A stretch of DNA of 64,000 nt from Yoonia vestfoldensis DSM 16212. Its GTDB lineage: Bacteria; Pseudomonadota; Alphaproteobacteria; Rhodobacterales; Rhodobacteraceae. Both the position numbers and the translations under genes were made by a program. This document shows, piece after piece, positions 37,976-46,076 of the stretch. The DNA lies in the NCBI RefSeq assembly GCF_000382265.1, contig NZ_KB907976.1, positions 62,001 to 126,000 on the forward strand. The letters are read 5' to 3'. Numbering within the stretch: position 1 is the first letter of the stretch; each line of letters opens with the position of its first letter. Below the pieces are notes generated by a model, which was not told where the DNA came from, did not search any database, and saw only the letters and a list, made by a program, of their open reading frames with translations.

Positions 37976-38960
37976 GCTTATCCTTGGCTTCAAAGCCAAG
38001 CGTTTCCGGCGCGAACACGTAATGCGCCCCGCAGAACTGGCAGTCTGCGGTGACTGTGCCTTCGTCCGTGATCATCGTCGCGATGTCCTTGGCCGAATAG
38101 ATCGACAGGCTTTGCCGCACGCGTTCTTCCGAACAGGTGCAGCCGAAGGTGATGGGCTGGGCATCATAGACACGCGGCCCTTCCTCGTGGAACAGGCGCA
38201 CCAGCAGGTCGGTCGGCGTGACGCTAGGCCCGATCAGTTCCAGATCATCGACTGTATCCAGCAGCACATTGGCGCGGGTCCAGTTTTCGCCTTCGTCGTC
38301 GGACAATAGATCAACCGCTTCGAGCAAGCCCTGCTCGCCCGAACCACCGTCACCCGTGGCAAAAGGCGACGCCTTGGGCATGTGCTGCAGCATCACACCA
38401 CCGGCACGCCAATGCGCGGCCTCGCCAGGCGTCTGGCTGCGGCCATAGGTCAGCGCGAAACGGGTCGGGATCTGTTCGGATTGCGCGAAATAGGTCTGCG
38501 CGCAGGCCGACAGCGACCCGCCCGCCAAGGGCGTGATCCCCTGATAGGGTGCCGTGCCTTCGCCCTGATCGATCAGGATCGCGAAATAGCCGTTGCCGAC
38601 ATGGCTGAACGGTTCGGCATCATGATCCAGCCTGTCGGCGTCATAGGACGCATAGGCACGGATGCGCGCGGGCTGGCCATCATCGGTCGGGCCATAGTAG
38701 TCGGTCGCGATCAACCGTGCCGCGCCAGACCCGCGCACCTGCAAGGACAGTTTCCAGCGCAGTTTCATCGTCTGCCCGATCAGCGCGGTCAGCAACGCCA
38801 TTTCCGCGACCAAGGCTTCGATCACGGGGGGATAGTCATGCTGCTTCAAGACCTGTTCCAGCACGCCATCAAGGCGCGCGACCCGACCGCGGATGTCGGA
38901 TGCGTCAAGTTGGAACGGCAGGACGGTATCGTCCCAAGCGATTTTGGCGCTGAGGCTCAT
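37968..38960 (-). CDS. hslO: Redox-regulated holdase Hsp33
   Basis: Hsp33 is switched on by oxidation and unfolding and prevents protein aggregation under oxidative stress. The 330-residue protein carries the zinc/redox switch CxC at 274/276 and CxxC at 307/310 (GCTCSEER and CQFCGAHY). It is the first gene of the hslO-NUDIX-cca operon and divergent from another NUDIX gene. Confidence 0.95.
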   Translation of the reverse strand: MSLSAKIAWDDTVLPFQLDASDIRGRVARLDGVLEQVLKQHDYPPVIEALVAEMALLTALIGQTMKLRWKLSLQVRGSGAARLIATDYYGPTDDGQPARIRAYASYDADRLDHDAEPFSHVGNGYFAILIDQGEGTAPYQGITPLAGGSLSACAQTYFAQSEQIPTRFALTYGRSQTPGEAAHWRAGGVMLQHMPKASPFATGDGGSGEQGLLEAVDLLSDDEGENWTRANVLLDTVDDLELIGPSVTPTDLLVRLFHEEGPRVYDAQPITFGCTCSEERVRQSLSIYSAKDIATMITDEGTVTADCQFCGAHYVFAPETLGFEAKDKRA

Positions 38961-39036
38961 GGGCTTTCCTTACATGTCAGGAATTGGCATACCGCGCCTA
39001 TATAGGCGGGGCAACCCGGCGTCCAAGAGGCAAGCT

Positions 39037-39471
39037 ATGATCAGACGGTATGGCACGGTCCCGAAAAGCGGTCAGCGCTACAAAACACGCGCAGGAGTTT
39101 ACGCGATCCTGCCGCGCGGCGGCAAGCTGTTGCTGACCTATCAGGGCGACCCGCATTTCGAGGTGCAACTGCCCGGCGGCGGCATCGACCCCGGCGAAAG
39201 CCCGCTGCGCGCCCTGCACCGCGAGGTGTTCGAGGAAACCGGATACCGCATCGCCGCCCCCCGCAAGCTGGGCACGTTCCGGCGGTTCACCTTCATGCCG
39301 GAATACGATCTTTGGGCCGAAAAGCTGTGCCACATCTATCTGGCCAAGCCCGTCCGCCCCCACGGCCCCCCGCGCGAACCGGGGCATATGGCGATCTGGA
39401 TGTCACCGACAGAGGCGCTGGCGGAGCTTTATAACGACGGCGATGCTGCGTTTGTGGCGCGACACGCCTAG
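39037..39471 (+). CDS. NUDIX hydrolase of unknown substrate
   Basis: The 144-residue protein has a complete Nudix box at 48-70 (GGIDPGESPLRAL then HREVFEETGY). AAGAGG precedes ATG 39037; a longer upstream frame overlaps hslO and is rejected. The preceding FEVQLPGGG is common in diadenosine-polyphosphate or sugar-nucleotide hydrolases, but I cannot name the substrate. Basic residues dominate the N-terminus (MIRRYGTVPKSGQRYKTR). Confidence 0.88.
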   Translation: MIRRYGTVPKSGQRYKTRAGVYAILPRGGKLLLTYQGDPHFEVQLPGGGIDPGESPLRALHREVFEETGYRIAAPRKLGTFRRFTFMPEYDLWAEKLCHIYLAKPVRPHGPPREPGHMAIWMSPTEALAELYNDGDAAFVARHA

Positions 39472-39510
39472 CCACGCTGCCCAAGACACCGTGGCGCCGG
39501 ATAACTTGGA

Positions 39511-39529
39511 GCCTCCGGCGAGGATATTT
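39511..39529 (+). repeat. Dispersed GCCTCCGGCGAGGATATT element, left copy
   Basis: GCCTCCGGCGAGGATATTT differs at one position from the 23925 copy. It pairs as an inverted repeat with 39611-39630, with about 80 bp between. Confidence 0.7.
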
Positions 39530-39610
39530 TCTTCTCAGAAGATGGAGGAAGTGGCCCGAAAATCGCGCAACTTTTATTCAAATGCAGCGGGATGCATTTC
39601 TTCCGAGCCC

Positions 39611-39630
39611 AAATATCCCCGCCGGAGGCC
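39611..39630 (-). repeat. Dispersed GGCCTCCGGCGGGGATATTT element, right copy
   Basis: On the minus strand this reads GGCCTCCGGCGGGGATATTT, an exact match to the core after ubiG. A short hairpin (39634-39650) directly abuts it. Confidence 0.7.
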
Positions 39631-39731
39631 CTTCTGCGTCGCAGACGCAGGAGGATCGGGCACATCCTTGCCCCTTGCCGTAAAACCCGATATCGCGCGA
39701 AACAACAGATTTTGACGCAAAGGCATCCCGC

Positions 39732-40949
39732 ATGACCGCCCCTAAAAAAGTTGTTCTGGCCTATTCCGGTGGCCTTGATACCTCGATCATCCTGAAATGG
39801 CTCCAGACCGAATATGGCTGCGAGGTCGTGACCTTCACCGCCGATCTGGGTCAGGGCGAAGAACTGGAACCGGCCCGCGCCAAGGCCGAAATGATGGGTG
39901 CCAAATCCATCTATATCGAAGACCTGCGCGAAGAATTCGTACGTGATTTCGTGTTCCCGATGTTCCGCGCCAATGCGCTGTATGAAGGGCTTTACCTGCT
40001 CGGCACCTCCATCGCGCGGCCGCTGATCTCCAAGCGTCTGGTCGAAATCGCCGCCATCGAAGGCGCTGATGCCGTCGCCCACGGTGCGACGGGCAAAGGC
40101 AACGATCAGGTGCGGTTCGAATTGGCCGCCTATGCGCTGAACCCCGATATCAAGGTGATCGCCCCTTGGCGCGAATGGGATCTGACCAGCCGCACGAAAC
40201 TGCTGGAATTTGCCGAAGCCAACCAGATCCCCGTCGCCAAGGACAAGCGCGGCGATGCGCCGTTCAGCGTGGATGCGAACCTGCTGCACACGTCGTCCGA
40301 AGGCAAAGTGCTGGAAAACCCCGGTGAGGAAGCGCCCGATTACGTCTATCAGCGCACCGTCGCCCCCGAAGACGCGCCCGATACGCCCGAAATGGTGGAA
40401 ATCACGTTCGAACGTGGCGATGCCGTGGCGATCAACGGCGAGGCGATGTCGCCCGCCACGATCCTGACCAAGCTGAACGAGTTGGGCGGCAAGCACGGTG
40501 TGGGCCGCCTTGATCTGGTGGAAAACCGCTTTGTCGGCATGAAATCGCGCGGCATCTATGAAACGCCGGGCGGCACCATCCTGCTCGAGGCGCATCGCGG
40601 CATCGAACAGATCACGCTGGATTCCGGTGCAGGCCATCTGAAAGACAGCATCATGCCGCGCTATGCCGAACTGATCTATAACGGCTTCTGGTTCAGCCCC
40701 GAACGCGAGATGCTGCAGGCCCTGATCGACAAGAGCCAGGAACATGTGTCGGGCACCGTGCGGGTGAAGCTTTACAAAGGTTCCGCCAGCACCGTGGCGC
40801 GCTGGTCCGACCGGTCGCTGTATTCCGAGGCGCATGTGACGTTCGAGGATGACGCGGGTGCCTATGACCAGAAAGACGCGCAAGGCTTCATCCAGTTGAA
40901 CGCGTTGCGGCTGAAGCTGCTGGCATCGCGCGCACGGCGTCTGAAATGA
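39732..40949 (+). CDS. argG: Argininosuccinate synthase
   Basis: ArgG joins citrulline and aspartate using ATP to make argininosuccinate in arginine synthesis. The 405-residue length fits. The ATP pyrophosphatase loop is AYSGGLDTS at residues 10-18, with later [13 protein letters not shown] and IAPWREWDL. The stop overlaps the SCP2-domain gene by 4 bp. Confidence 0.98.
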   Translation: MTAPKKVVLAYSGGLDTSIILKWLQTEYGCEVVTFTADLGQGEELEPARAKAEMMGAKSIYIEDLREEFVRDFVFPMFRANALYEGLYLLGTSIARPLISKRLVEIAAIEGADAVAHGATGKGNDQVRFELAAYALNPDIKVIAPWREWDLTSRTKLLEFAEANQIPVAKDKRGDAPFSVDANLLHTSSEGKVLENPGEEAPDYVYQRTVAPEDAPDTPEMVEITFERGDAVAINGEAMSPATILTKLNELGGKHGVGRLDLVENRFVGMKSRGIYETPGGTILLEAHRGIEQITLDSGAGHLKDSIMPRYAELIYNGFWFSPEREMLQALIDKSQEHVSGTVRVKLYKGSASTVARWSDRSLYSEAHVTFEDDAGAYDQKDAQGFIQLNALRLKLLASRARRLK

Positions 40950-41233
40950 CACTGGCGGAAATTACTGCCTTGCTGCAACGGGGCGTCGATCATGCGCCGT
41001 TGCAGGGGTCGCTGAAATTCGATTGCGGGGCTGACGGGGTCGTCGTGCTGGAAAACAACACGACATCTAACACCGACCGCCCCGCCGATTGCACCATCCG
41101 CATCACGCTGGACAATCTGGCCAAGCTTGTCAAAGGCAAGCTGAACCCGATGACAGGGGTCGTCACCGGCAAGCTGAAAGTGTCCGGCGATGCACGGATC
41201 GCGCTGAAACTGGGCGAGTTGCTGAAGGGCTAA
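40946..41233 (+). CDS. SCP2 sterol-binding domain protein
   Basis: This 95-residue single-domain protein matches SCP2/sterol-carrier folds: [43 protein letters not shown] and [19 protein letters not shown]. It may bind a hydrophobic ligand. It overlaps argG by 4 bp. Its TAA stop lies within CTAA at 41230-41233, which also supplies the stop of the convergent sulfotransferase-like gene. Confidence 0.88.
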   Translation: MTLAEITALLQRGVDHAPLQGSLKFDCGADGVVVLENNTTSNTDRPADCTIRITLDNLAKLVKGKLNPMTGVVTGKLKVSGDARIALKLGELLKG

Positions 41234-41928
41234 ACCTTTACAGCCGCCAGTTTTTCATAAAATGGCATGGCATCGCGGCACAGCTGCGCCGCGTCGCCGG
41301 CCAGTTCCGGGAAATCCCCCTCTGCCCCGGCAAAACCTGTGCTTTGGTGCACGGCGTTATACCAGTGGCTGGCCCATATCCCGTCTTCGGCCCTTGGACC
41401 TGCGGGCCAGTGCAGCATGGCAGGGTCGAAATCCAGATCAATCGCGGCACAGAGTTTACGCAGCATGCCTTCGGGATCGGCGCGGATATCGGCGCTGTCG
41501 ATCACAACGCCGCCCAGTCGGTCATAAAGCGCGGCTTGCTGAGGGTAGCCGATATCCTCCAGCGTCATGTGATCCATCTTGGCACCATAGCTTGCGATCA
41601 CGCGGGCGGGATGGCGGATCAGATGCACGTTCACACACTCCGTCGCCCAGTCCAGCGGAAAGCCTGCGATCATGTGATGCGGCATGTGTTTCATATAGAA
41701 ATGCGGCTTTTGGGCAGGAATAGTGTCTAAACACCGCCGCGCCACCACTACCGGGTCGGTTTCGTGCGCCGCGATGATCTCTGCGCGCAGCGGATGGTCA
41801 GCCGCCGTCGCCGCCAGATAGGGCGCATAGAACGGTTCATCCCAGATCGCGCAATCGGCGCGATTGCCAAAGGCATACATCATCGCGGTGGACAGATTCC
41901 GTGGTCCGGACCACATCGCGATCCTCAT
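41230..41928 (-). CDS. Sulfotransferase-like P-loop protein
   Basis: This 232-residue protein has a sulfotransferase-type N-terminal loop (WSGPRNLSTAMMYAFG, residues 6-21), which in true sulfotransferases binds the 5'-phosphosulfate part of PAPS, and a second block HLIRHPARVIASYG like the 3'-phosphate motif. No PAPS enzyme gene is nearby and the acceptor is unknown. The start overlaps the class IV aminotransferase stop by 4 bp. From memory, plant and algal 'branched-chain aminotransferase-like' proteins fuse a similar domain to a class IV aminotransferase, so the two may act together. Confidence 0.8.
   Translation of the reverse strand: MRIAMWSGPRNLSTAMMYAFGNRADCAIWDEPFYAPYLAATAADHPLRAEIIAAHETDPVVVARRCLDTIPAQKPHFYMKHMPHHMIAGFPLDWATECVNVHLIRHPARVIASYGAKMDHMTLEDIGYPQQAALYDRLGGVVIDSADIRADPEGMLRKLCAAIDLDFDPAMLHWPAGPRAEDGIWASHWYNAVHQSTGFAGAEGDFPELAGDAAQLCRDAMPFYEKLAAVKV
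41710..41731 (+). repeat. Copy of a GGGCAGG-NN-TAGTGTCT motif inside the sulfotransferase gene
   Basis: This 22-bp site matches the site at 46634-46655 at 20 positions. It lies antisense within the sulfotransferase gene and imposes a TTA Leu codon there. Confidence 0.35.
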
Positions 41929-42824
41929 GATGCGGCGACCAAGTCTTTGTAAAGCGCGCGCAGGCGGGTCGTGACGGGGCCAAGTTCGCCCGTGCCGATG
42001 ACACGCCCGTCGATGGTGCTGACGGGGGTTTGGGCGCCGAAAGTGCCGGTCAGGAATGCCTCATCCGCGCTATAGGTGTCGACAAGGCTGAAATTGCGTT
42101 CAAAAACGGGGATATCGTTGGCGCGGCACAGGTGGATGACCTTTTGGCGGGTGATGCCGTTCATGCAGTAATCACCCGTGCTGGTCCAGACTTGCCCCTT
42201 TTTCACGATAAAGAAATTGCAAGCGTTGGTCGTGTTCACAAAGCCATGCACGTCCAGCATCAACGCCTCGTCCGCGCCGGCCTTTTGCGCGGCGATACAG
42301 GCAAGGATGCAGTTCAGCTTGGAATGGCTGTTCAGCTTCGGGTCCTGCGTCATTGGCAGGCCGCGCATATGCGGGACGGTGGCCAGGGTGATGGGGCGCG
42401 GGATCTTGGGCTTGGAATGTTCCATTATGATGACAAAGGTCGGCCCCTGCTGCGACAGGTTCGGATGCTGGAAAGGCCGCGTTTTCACGCCGCGTGTCAC
42501 CATCAGCCGCGCATGGGCGTCGGTGGTCATGCCATTGGCCTTTTGCGTCTCTAACAAGGCGGAAATCACGCCCTTCCTGTCCAGCCCGATATCCAGATCA
42601 ATGGCTTTGGCGGCCTCAAACAGGCGGTCGATATGGTCGTCCAGAAAGGCCCATTTGCCGTCATACAGCCGCAGCCCTTCCCAGACACCATCGCCCAGCA
42701 TGAAGCCGCTGTCATAGACGCTGACGACGGCCTGCGCCTTGGGAACGATGCGGCCATCGACATAGATCAGGATCGCGTCGTTACGGGCGTCTTCCTCGGC
42801 CTGATGGGTGGTGACGTCGGACAT
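41925..42824 (-). CDS. PLP-dependent class IV aminotransferase (BCAT/D-amino acid aminotransferase-like)
   Basis: This 299-residue enzyme has the class IV fold: VYDSGFMLGDGVWEGLRLYDG near residues 36-56, the PLP Lys at about 169 (NSHSKLNCI) and DEALMLDVHGFVNTTNACNFF at 185-205. The usual phosphate-side motif after 'G.V' has a Glu (for example VTE.SNAN); here the block reads VNTTNACN, so that Glu is missing. This points to a distinct subgroup and an uncertain substrate. Gap to the upstream PfkB kinase gene is 3 bp and it overlaps the sulfotransferase-like gene by 4 bp. Confidence 0.88.
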   Translation of the reverse strand: MSDVTTHQAEEDARNDAILIYVDGRIVPKAQAVVSVYDSGFMLGDGVWEGLRLYDGKWAFLDDHIDRLFEAAKAIDLDIGLDRKGVISALLETQKANGMTTDAHARLMVTRGVKTRPFQHPNLSQQGPTFVIIMEHSKPKIPRPITLATVPHMRGLPMTQDPKLNSHSKLNCILACIAAQKAGADEALMLDVHGFVNTTNACNFFIVKKGQVWTSTGDYCMNGITRQKVIHLCRANDIPVFERNFSLVDTYSADEAFLTGTFGAQTPVSTIDGRVIGTGELGPVTTRLRALYKDLVAAS

Positions 42825-42827
42825 GGT

Positions 42828-43700
42828 TCAACCTCTGGACTGGAATTCCTGTACTTCGGACAGATCGGGGATCACGTCCGCCGTGCCGTGCCGCATGACC
42901 ATCAAGGCGGCGGCGCGTGTCGCCTGCCCGATCGCCTGCGCCATCGGCATGCCGCGGTCGAGCCCCGCCAGAACATAGCCGGTAAAGGTATCGCCCGCGC
43001 CGGTGGTATCGACGGGATCGACCTTGATCGCGGGGAAATGCTGGTGGCCGTTGGCACCGTACCAATCCGCGCCATCCGCGCCCAAGGTCACGATCACATC
43101 GGCCACGCCCAGATCGACAGGGGTCTTGCCGGTGGCTTGGCGCAGCTGGTCCGCCTCGACCGCGTTCAGGATCAGAAAATCAAGGTAGGGCAGCACCGCC
43201 ATCACCCTGTCCGCATCAAAGGGGGCGGCGGCATAGGCGACGCGCAGCCCCATCTTGCGACCAAGGCTGGCGGCGGTGCGTTGCAGGTTCGTTTCGTTCT
43301 GGATCACCAGCCAGTCGCCTGTCTGCGCCTCGGCCATCGCAGTCTGCAAAATGGTCTGAGGAATTTCGGCATTCGCCCCCGGATGCAGCAGGATCGCATT
43401 TTCGCCATGGGGGTCGACCATGATGATCGCCTGCGCGGTTTCAGTGTCTAAAACGGCGATATTGCGGGTATCGACGCCATATTCCAGCAGGCGTTCGACC
43501 GCCCAAAGCCCATCATTCCCGACAGCCCCGATGTGGTGCACACGCGCGGCGGCACGGGCGGCGGCGACGGACATATTCGCCCCCTTGCCGCCAAGGAACA
43601 TCTGGCGGCCCGCGGTGCTCAGCGTTTCGCCGGGGGCGGGAATATGCGGCACGGCATAGACAAAATCCGCGTTGATCGAGCCAAGATTCCAGATCGCCAT
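42828..43700 (-). CDS. PfkB family sugar kinase (ribokinase-like)
   Basis: This 290-residue kinase has the PfkB signatures GGKGANMSVAAARAAA (N-terminal) and DTTGAGDTFTGYV (C-terminal, with the catalytic Asp). ATG 43700 gives a protein beginning MAIWNLGSINADFVY, like ribokinases; a longer frame starts inside maeB. It shares one base with the maeB stop (TGATGG). Ribose or another sugar or nucleoside is the likely substrate, but none is certain. Confidence 0.88.
   Translation of the reverse strand: MAIWNLGSINADFVYAVPHIPAPGETLSTAGRQMFLGGKGANMSVAAARAAARVHHIGAVGNDGLWAVERLLEYGVDTRNIAVLDTETAQAIIMVDPHGENAILLHPGANAEIPQTILQTAMAEAQTGDWLVIQNETNLQRTAASLGRKMGLRVAYAAAPFDADRVMAVLPYLDFLILNAVEADQLRQATGKTPVDLGVADVIVTLGADGADWYGANGHQHFPAIKVDPVDTTGAGDTFTGYVLAGLDRGMPMAQAIGQATRAAALMVMRHGTADVIPDLSEVQEFQSRG
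43442..43451 (+). repeat. Weak copy of an AGTGTCTAA motif inside the PfkB gene
   Basis: CAGTGTCTAA occurs here in the + orientation, antisense to the PfkB gene, where it imposes a TTA codon in VLDTETA. It shares the core with sites at 36430, 41710 and 46634. Confidence 0.25.
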
Positions 43701-45955
43701 CAGTCGATCCCGCAAGCGGCGATCACCGCCATGTTGAGGATGTCGTTGACGGTCGACACCGTGGAACAGATCTGCATCGGCTTGCCCACACCGGACAGGA
43801 TCGGGCCGATGACGGTGGCGCCCGCCATTTCCTGCATCAGTTTCACAGAAATCGACGCCGAATGGCGGGCAGGCACGACCAGCACATTTGCAGGCCCGGT
43901 CAGCCGCGAGAAGGGATAGTTTTCCTGCGCGCGCGGGTTCAGGGCGACATCCACCGTCATTTCGCCCTCGTATTCGAAATCGACGCGGCGGCCGTCCAGC
44001 ACGACAGGGGCCTTGCGCATCTTTTCCGCGCGTTCCGACACGGGCGACCCGAAGGTCGAGAAGGACAGGAACGCAACGCGCGGTTCCAGCCCCAGATCGC
44101 GCGCGACAGATGCGCCGCGTTCGGCAATATCCGCGAGGTCATTTTCGTCTGGCCATTCATGCACCAGCGTATCAGTAATCAGCACGATCCGCCCCTTGTG
44201 CAGAACGGCAGTCACCCCGACGGCACCATCATGTGGCTGCGCGTCGAAAACATGGTTGATCAGTTCCAGCACATGCGCGGATTTGCGGGTCGCCCCAGTG
44301 ACCATCCCATCGGCATGGCCATGTGCCAGCATCAGCGCGGCAAACACATGCCGGTCGCGCGCGGCAAGCCGGTGGATATCCTGCGCATCGAACCCGTTGC
44401 GCTGCAAGCGTTTGTAAAGAAACGCCTTGTAGGTTTCGAGATGGGTGGTGTTGGCCGCGTTCACGACCTCGATCTCGTCCACGGCTTCGGCCAGACCTTC
44501 GGCGGTCAGCTTGGCGCGCACATCGTCGGACCGGCCCACGACCAGCGCCTTGCCCATGCCCGCGCGCTGATAGAGCACTGCAGCACGCAACACGCGCGGA
44601 TCGTCGCCTTCGGCGAAAACGACCGTCGATTGCGCCGCACGCGCACGTGCATTCAGGCTGCGCAGGATCGACGCGGTCGGGTCCATGCGCGATTTCAGCG
44701 ATGCCTCGTAAGCGTCCATATCCACGATCGGCCGCCGCGCGACGCCGGTTTTCATGCCAGCCCGCGCCACGGCGGTCGGAATCCGGTGGATCAGGCGGGG
44801 ATCAAACGGCGTGGGGATGATGTAATCGCGGCCAAAGGAGAGTTTCTTGCCATAGGCCATGGCGACTTCGTCCGGCACATCCTCGCGCGCGAGCGCGGCA
44901 AGCGCTTCGGCACAGGCGATCTTCATCTCATCGTTGATGGCGCGGGCATGGATATCAAGCGCGCCACGGAACAGATAGGGAAAGCCCAGCACGTTGTTGA
45001 CCTGATTGGGGTAATCGCTGCGGCCCGTGGCGACGATGGCGTCAGGTCGGACGGCATGCGCCTCTTCGGGTGTGATCTCGGGATCGGGGTTCGCCATGGC
45101 GAAAATCACAGGGTTCGGGGCCATGCTGGCGACCATATCCTGCGTGACGGCCCCCTTGGCGCTGACGCCAAGGAACACATCTGCATCCTTCATCGCATCG
45201 GCTAGGCTGCGCGCATCGGTCACCACGGCATGCGCCGATTTCCACTGGTTCATGCCTTCCGTGCGGCCTTGGTAAATCACGCCCTTCGTGTCGGCCATGA
45301 TGCAGTTGTCATGCCGCGCGCCCATGGATTTCAGCAGTTCCAGACAGGCAATCCCCGCCGCCCCCGCGCCGTTCAGGACGATCTTCACATCCTCGATCTT
45401 TTTGCCAGACAGATGCAGCGCGTTGAGCAAACCAGCGGCACAGATCACCGCCGTGCCGTGCTGGTCGTCGTGGAACACCGGAATGTCCATTTCTTCCTTC
45501 AGCCGCTGTTCGATGATGAAACATTCGGGCGCCTTGATGTCTTCCAGATTGATCCCGCCAAAGGTCGGGCCCATCAGGCGCACAGCGTTGCAAAAGGCAT
45601 CGGGGTCTTCGGTATCGAGTTCGATATCGATGGAGTTGACGTCAGCAAAGCGTTTGAACAGGACAGACTTGCCTTCCATCACCGGCTTGGACGCCAGCGC
45701 GCCTAGGTTGCCAAGGCCCAGCACAGCCGTCCCGTTCGAGATCACGGCGACCAGATTGCCCTTGTTGGTATAATCATAGGCAGTGGCAGGGTTGGCGTGG
45801 ATTTCCTCGCACGGGATCGCGACACCGGGGGAATAGGCCAGCGACAGGTCACGCTGCGTGGTCATCGGCACGGTGGCCTGAATTTCCCATTTACCCGGTG
45901 TCGGCTGCATGTGGAATTGCAGCGCATCTTCGCGGGTCAGTTTGTTCTTGGCCAT
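43700..45955 (-). CDS. maeB: NADP-dependent malic enzyme with C-terminal phosphotransacetylase-like domain
   Basis: MaeB decarboxylates malate to pyruvate and makes NADPH. The 751-residue multidomain form has the malic domain at about residues 1-430 (DLSLAYSPGVAIPC, HDDQHGTAVICAAGLLNAL, NGAGAAGIACLELLKSMG) and a phosphotransacetylase-like C-terminal domain (about 430-751), which in relatives is regulatory and lacks activity. ATG 45955 follows a strong AGAGGGGGG site; an upstream extension is rejected. It is the first gene of the maeB-PfkB-aminotransferase-sulfotransferase operon and divergent from mutS. Confidence 0.96.
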   Translation of the reverse strand: MAKNKLTREDALQFHMQPTPGKWEIQATVPMTTQRDLSLAYSPGVAIPCEEIHANPATAYDYTNKGNLVAVISNGTAVLGLGNLGALASKPVMEGKSVLFKRFADVNSIDIELDTEDPDAFCNAVRLMGPTFGGINLEDIKAPECFIIEQRLKEEMDIPVFHDDQHGTAVICAAGLLNALHLSGKKIEDVKIVLNGAGAAGIACLELLKSMGARHDNCIMADTKGVIYQGRTEGMNQWKSAHAVVTDARSLADAMKDADVFLGVSAKGAVTQDMVASMAPNPVIFAMANPDPEITPEEAHAVRPDAIVATGRSDYPNQVNNVLGFPYLFRGALDIHARAINDEMKIACAEALAALAREDVPDEVAMAYGKKLSFGRDYIIPTPFDPRLIHRIPTAVARAGMKTGVARRPIVDMDAYEASLKSRMDPTASILRSLNARARAAQSTVVFAEGDDPRVLRAAVLYQRAGMGKALVVGRSDDVRAKLTAEGLAEAVDEIEVVNAANTTHLETYKAFLYKRLQRNGFDAQDIHRLAARDRHVFAALMLAHGHADGMVTGATRKSAHVLELINHVFDAQPHDGAVGVTAVLHKGRIVLITDTLVHEWPDENDLADIAERGASVARDLGLEPRVAFLSFSTFGSPVSERAEKMRKAPVVLDGRRVDFEYEGEMTVDVALNPRAQENYPFSRLTGPANVLVVPARHSASISVKLMQEMAGATVIGPILSGVGKPMQICSTVSTVNDILNMAVIAACGID

Positions 45956-46076
45956 GTGGTCCCCCCTCTGCCCGCCATTCATAGCGGGTTCGGCCGGACG
46001 CCCGCAACGGATACATTTCGGGGTTTCGCCACAAGGGTCCGCTGGATAGTGTGCGACCAATGTTTGCGGGGGCAAG

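Larger units (their letters stand above)
39472..39731. other. Intergenic region with inverted repeat element upstream of argG
   Basis: The 260-bp gap holds no gene that I can support. It contains two copies of the GCCTCCGGCGRGGATATT element facing each other (39511-39529 and 39611-39630), and a hairpin CTGCGTC-GCA-GACGCAG at 39634-39650. The last 60 bp must contain the argG leader; a promoter there could not be placed confidently. Confidence 0.6.
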
